Shown piece after piece: positions 61,963 through 64,000 of a stretch of 64,000 nt of DNA (positions are counted from its first letter, which is position 1; every line of letters begins with the position of its first letter). The stretch covers positions 26,006 through 90,005 of the forward strand of contig CAXYYO010000010.1 in assembly GCA_964293305.1 (NCBI GenBank). Direction: 5' to 3'. Source of the DNA: CALAGJ01 sp964293305. Lineage in GTDB: Bacteria > Bacteroidota > Bacteroidia > Chitinophagales > Chitinophagaceae. The notes under the pieces were generated by a model. That model was not told the DNA's origin and searched no databases. It saw only the letters and a list, made by a program, of their open reading frames with translations. A program made the translations under genes and the position numbers.

Positions 61963-63795
61963 TTATTCCTTCAAAAAATTACCCTCTGTTATTATACCAT
62001 TACTATTTACCACCACCCAGTAATGCCCCCGTTGCAGGCTGCTGATATTGATACTGATTTTTGTTTGCTTTGCAAATGATTGGGTTTTTACTAAGGTGCC
62101 CATCGCATCATAAATATAAATCGTACCATCCTGCAACGCATTTTCTTTCAGTGCAATTTGAATGATCGATGAGGCAGGATTGGGAGAGATGGAAACTTTG
62201 GTATCTGCCTGCAATGCAGATAACTGTATGGCATCTGAATAAGCTACAACACCATCTGCATAAACTGCTTTAATCCTGAAATTGGCATTTGTATTTGCAG
62301 TAGTAATATTATTTAAATCATAACTATAGGTATTGCTCTTACTTGCAGCGATACGAGCCACCGGCATAAAGTTACCGCCGCTGTTTTGTTGTTCTACTAC
62401 ATAATAACTGGCTGTACCATTTACATCTATAAAGTTTAAAATGTGTCTGCGAATCCAGCGGCGTATTTTAGTAAAAAGCGGGTGGGTGGGGTCTCCGTAG
62501 TAGCGGGCTACGAAAATGTGATATACATCTTCAAATACATATCCAGTAATTATGATTTTACCGTCATTTTGGATTAGTATGCCCCTTGGAAATTCTTCAA
62601 AACCTATGTCTTCAATAATTTTGGCATCGGTGCCAAAACTGGAATCTAAGCTGCCATTTACATTGCATCTTACCACGCCAAACCAGGTCAACAAATTCTT
62701 ATAAATAAAGGCACTAAAAACAATTTTCCCATTCTCTTGAACCTGTACTGCCGTACCTTCAGATGAACCTTCACTAAACGTAACCTCCTGTTTACCACCT
62801 CTGCCAAAAGATTCATCTAGACTGCCATCGGAGTTATATTGTACCAGCACTGTTCTTTTTTTGGCTTCATTGCCATAGTTTGTGACCCCTACAGTGAGTA
62901 TTTTTCCATCTTTAAGTAATACTGCATCTTTCAGTAAGGAGCCAGTACTGTTCATTCTTGTAGTAACTTTACCACCTATTCCAAAGCTTTCATCTAAATC
63001 GCCATTTGGCAAGTATTTTGCAAGTGCAAAATCGCCACTGTCAAAAATGCCAGTTGCCCCATTTATGGTTCCACAAACTATGATGCCACCATCTGATAAC
63101 AACAGAATTTTTTTAATAATATCATCAGTACTGTTATTAAAAATTGTTGTTACTCTTCCATCAATGCCAAATAAAGAATCTACTTGTCCGTTGTTCAGAT
63201 ATCTTACTAATAGAAACTTAGGTGAATTTTGACCGGGCGGCAATGCTCCCGTTGATCCTCCTACTAATATTTTGCCATCTGTTTGTACTGCGACTGTATA
63301 AGCCTCTTCTACTGCTCCAAAATCTGTTTGTACAATTCCATTTTCACCAAAACTGCTATCTACATTGCCATCTGACAAGAACCTCACCAGGTTAAAATTC
63401 ATATTATAAACGATATTAAAATCATCATCTCTTACAAAATTTATATAGCTATACCCTGCGGCAATAAATTTACCATCTGGCTGTATCGCCAATGATTGAG
63501 GGCGATTGTAGTTTGCAACATCTACAGCTGTTCTTCCATTTTTACCAAAAACGCTATCGACATTACCATCATTAGTCAACCGCATAAGAAAAAAGCCACT
63601 GCTCACGCCATCAGAACCTGTTCCTCCTAAAAGTATTTTACCATCTTTTAGTAACAATGAAGACCGGCTTAGGGTATATTGACTATCATAAAATATACCA
63701 TTTACTCCAAACCTAGTATCTTTTGTACCTGGTTGCGCCAGTCCATAACTGATGAATATGGTGAGAATAATTGTAATACTCATTGAATATTTCAT
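61963..63795 (-). CDS. Secreted delta-60 repeat protein with type IX sorting domain
   Basis: The likely start is the ATG at 63795 (MKYSMSITII), giving a signal peptide ending YGLAQ; another in-frame ATG at 63816 would overlap the upstream gene's stop. At least seven delta-60 type motifs of the form V/L-D-x-x-FG-x-x-G recur about every 55 residues, each followed by a strand-loop-strand with x-P/D-G-K-I/F-x-x-G/A-G, which build a beta-propeller. A C-terminal part (~from residue 445) has a linker and the type A sorting domain beginning VSISPNPASSIIQI and ending EGNFLKE. Likely exported to the surface; molecular function unknown. Confidence 0.87.
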   Translation of the reverse strand: MKYSMSITIILTIFISYGLAQPGTKDTRFGVNGIFYDSQYTLSRSSLLLKDGKILLGGTGSDGVSSGFFLMRLTNDGNVDSVFGKNGRTAVDVANYNRPQSLAIQPDGKFIAAGYSYINFVRDDDFNIVYNMNFNLVRFLSDGNVDSSFGENGIVQTDFGAVEEAYTVAVQTDGKILVGGSTGALPPGQNSPKFLLVRYLNNGQVDSLFGIDGRVTTIFNNSTDDIIKKILLLSDGGIIVCGTINGATGIFDSGDFALAKYLPNGDLDESFGIGGKVTTRMNSTGSLLKDAVLLKDGKILTVGVTNYGNEAKKRTVLVQYNSDGSLDESFGRGGKQEVTFSEGSSEGTAVQVQENGKIVFSAFIYKNLLTWFGVVRCNVNGSLDSSFGTDAKIIEDIGFEEFPRGILIQNDGKIIITGYVFEDVYHIFVARYYGDPTHPLFTKIRRWIRRHILNFIDVNGTASYYVVEQQNSGGNFMPVARIAASKSNTYSYDLNNITTANTNANFRIKAVYADGVVAYSDAIQLSALQADTKVSISPNPASSIIQIALKENALQDGTIYIYDAMGTLVKTQSFAKQTKISINISSLQRGHYWVVVNSNGIITEGNFLKE

Positions 63796-63806
63796 AAAAA
63801 ATAGTT

Positions 63807-64000
63807 TTATTGACATGAATTGTTATTTGCGCAGCCAGCATTATTATCCGTGGTGCTGCAGCCACTGCGATAGTTTTCACAATCTACAAATTTGCTGTCG
63901 TTTAAACTGGCAGCTATTTCATTAATAACAGCCTGGAAATAAGTAGCAGCACGCTGTACAATATACCTGCGCACATCATATTTGTTGTTAAGCGTAGTTC
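63807..64000 (-). CDS. Unidentified protein, C-terminal end only (5' end outside window)
   Basis: The frame is open from base 64000 to a TAA at 63807-63809, about 64 residues. It contains KYDVRRYIVQRAATYFQAVINEIAASLNDSKFVDCENYRSGCSTT and ends in a short Asn/Cys-rich stretch (NNAGCANNNSCQ). Several cysteines suggest an extracytoplasmic, disulfide-bearing protein. No family is recognised from this fragment. It ends a few bases before the delta-60 gene, so the two may be co-transcribed. Confidence 0.6.
   Translation of the reverse strand, partial: TTLNNKYDVRRYIVQRAATYFQAVINEIAASLNDSKFVDCENYRSGCSTTDNNAGCANNNSCQ

Noticed and set aside
1..64000. CRISPR arrays, tRNA or rRNA genes, prophage or insertion sequences
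   Set aside because: No regularly spaced repeats, cloverleaf-like sequences, ribosomal RNA signatures or transposase/integrase genes were recognised by eye; a covariance-model scan would be needed to exclude small RNAs fully.

Overview
The window looks like chromosomal DNA from a Bacteroidota bacterium, most likely of the Chitinophagaceae type. The evidence is low GC, very short leaders, promoters of the Bacteroidota form (TTTG, 19-21 bases, TAnnTTTG), three proteins with type IX secretion C-terminal sorting domains, a TonB-dependent receptor with an N-terminal carboxypeptidase-regulatory-like domain, and a fused alpha/beta 2-oxoacid dehydrogenase E1. No rRNA, tRNA, CRISPR array, transposase or prophage was seen. 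The taxonomic call is inference from these traits.

Layout. 1-12.5 kb: the end-truncated sufB, a secreted Asp-box protein, anmK, two tandem membrane-anchored EEP-fold proteins, two tandem rhomboids (one lacking its catalytic residues), an RlmD-type methyltransferase, a YebC protein and a secreted esterase. 12.6-18.4 kb: a compact minus-strand type III restriction-modification operon (XRE regulator, DinD-like protein, Mod, GxxExxY protein, Res) whose promoter carries a palindromic operator. 18.6-34.7 kb: a TonB-dependent receptor, then mostly housekeeping genes (PLP/CBS enzyme, Gfo/Idh oxidoreductase, sugar-phosphate transferase, radC, prs-rplY-pth, FAH family, E1 fusion, mdh). 34.9-44.3 kb: a sigma-54 activator overlapping an Hpt protein, a secreted protein with five ~90-residue repeats, SurA-type PPIase, M16 peptidase, DUF3089 hydrolase and a KorB-type subunit with its own promoter. 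44.6-52.4 kb: a TetR-controlled RND efflux operon and a DUF502 protein. 52.5-61.7 kb: a nitrous oxide respiration region. 62-64 kb: a delta-60-repeat secreted protein and the end of another gene.

The best-connected system is the nitrous oxide region. A cytochrome c, a Sec-type (clade II) NosZ with all expected copper ligands, a four-helix membrane protein, NosL, NosD, NosF, NosY and a group III truncated hemoglobin form one minus-strand operon. Facing it are a Crp/Fnr regulator, a 12-helix histidine-bearing membrane protein and a fasciclin-domain protein. FNR-type boxes (TGAT-N4-ATCA) lie upstream of the cytochrome/nosZ operon and of the regulator gene, each exactly 23 bp before a TAnnTTTA -10-like element, and a one-mismatch box has the same geometry upstream of the fasciclin gene. 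This suggests a local, autoregulated low-oxygen or NO regulon.

Other points of interest are the DinD-containing type III RM operon, the paired active/inactive rhomboids, a dispersed intergenic repeat in two copies, and a structured element between rplY and pth. All family assignments are by eye; no database search was run.
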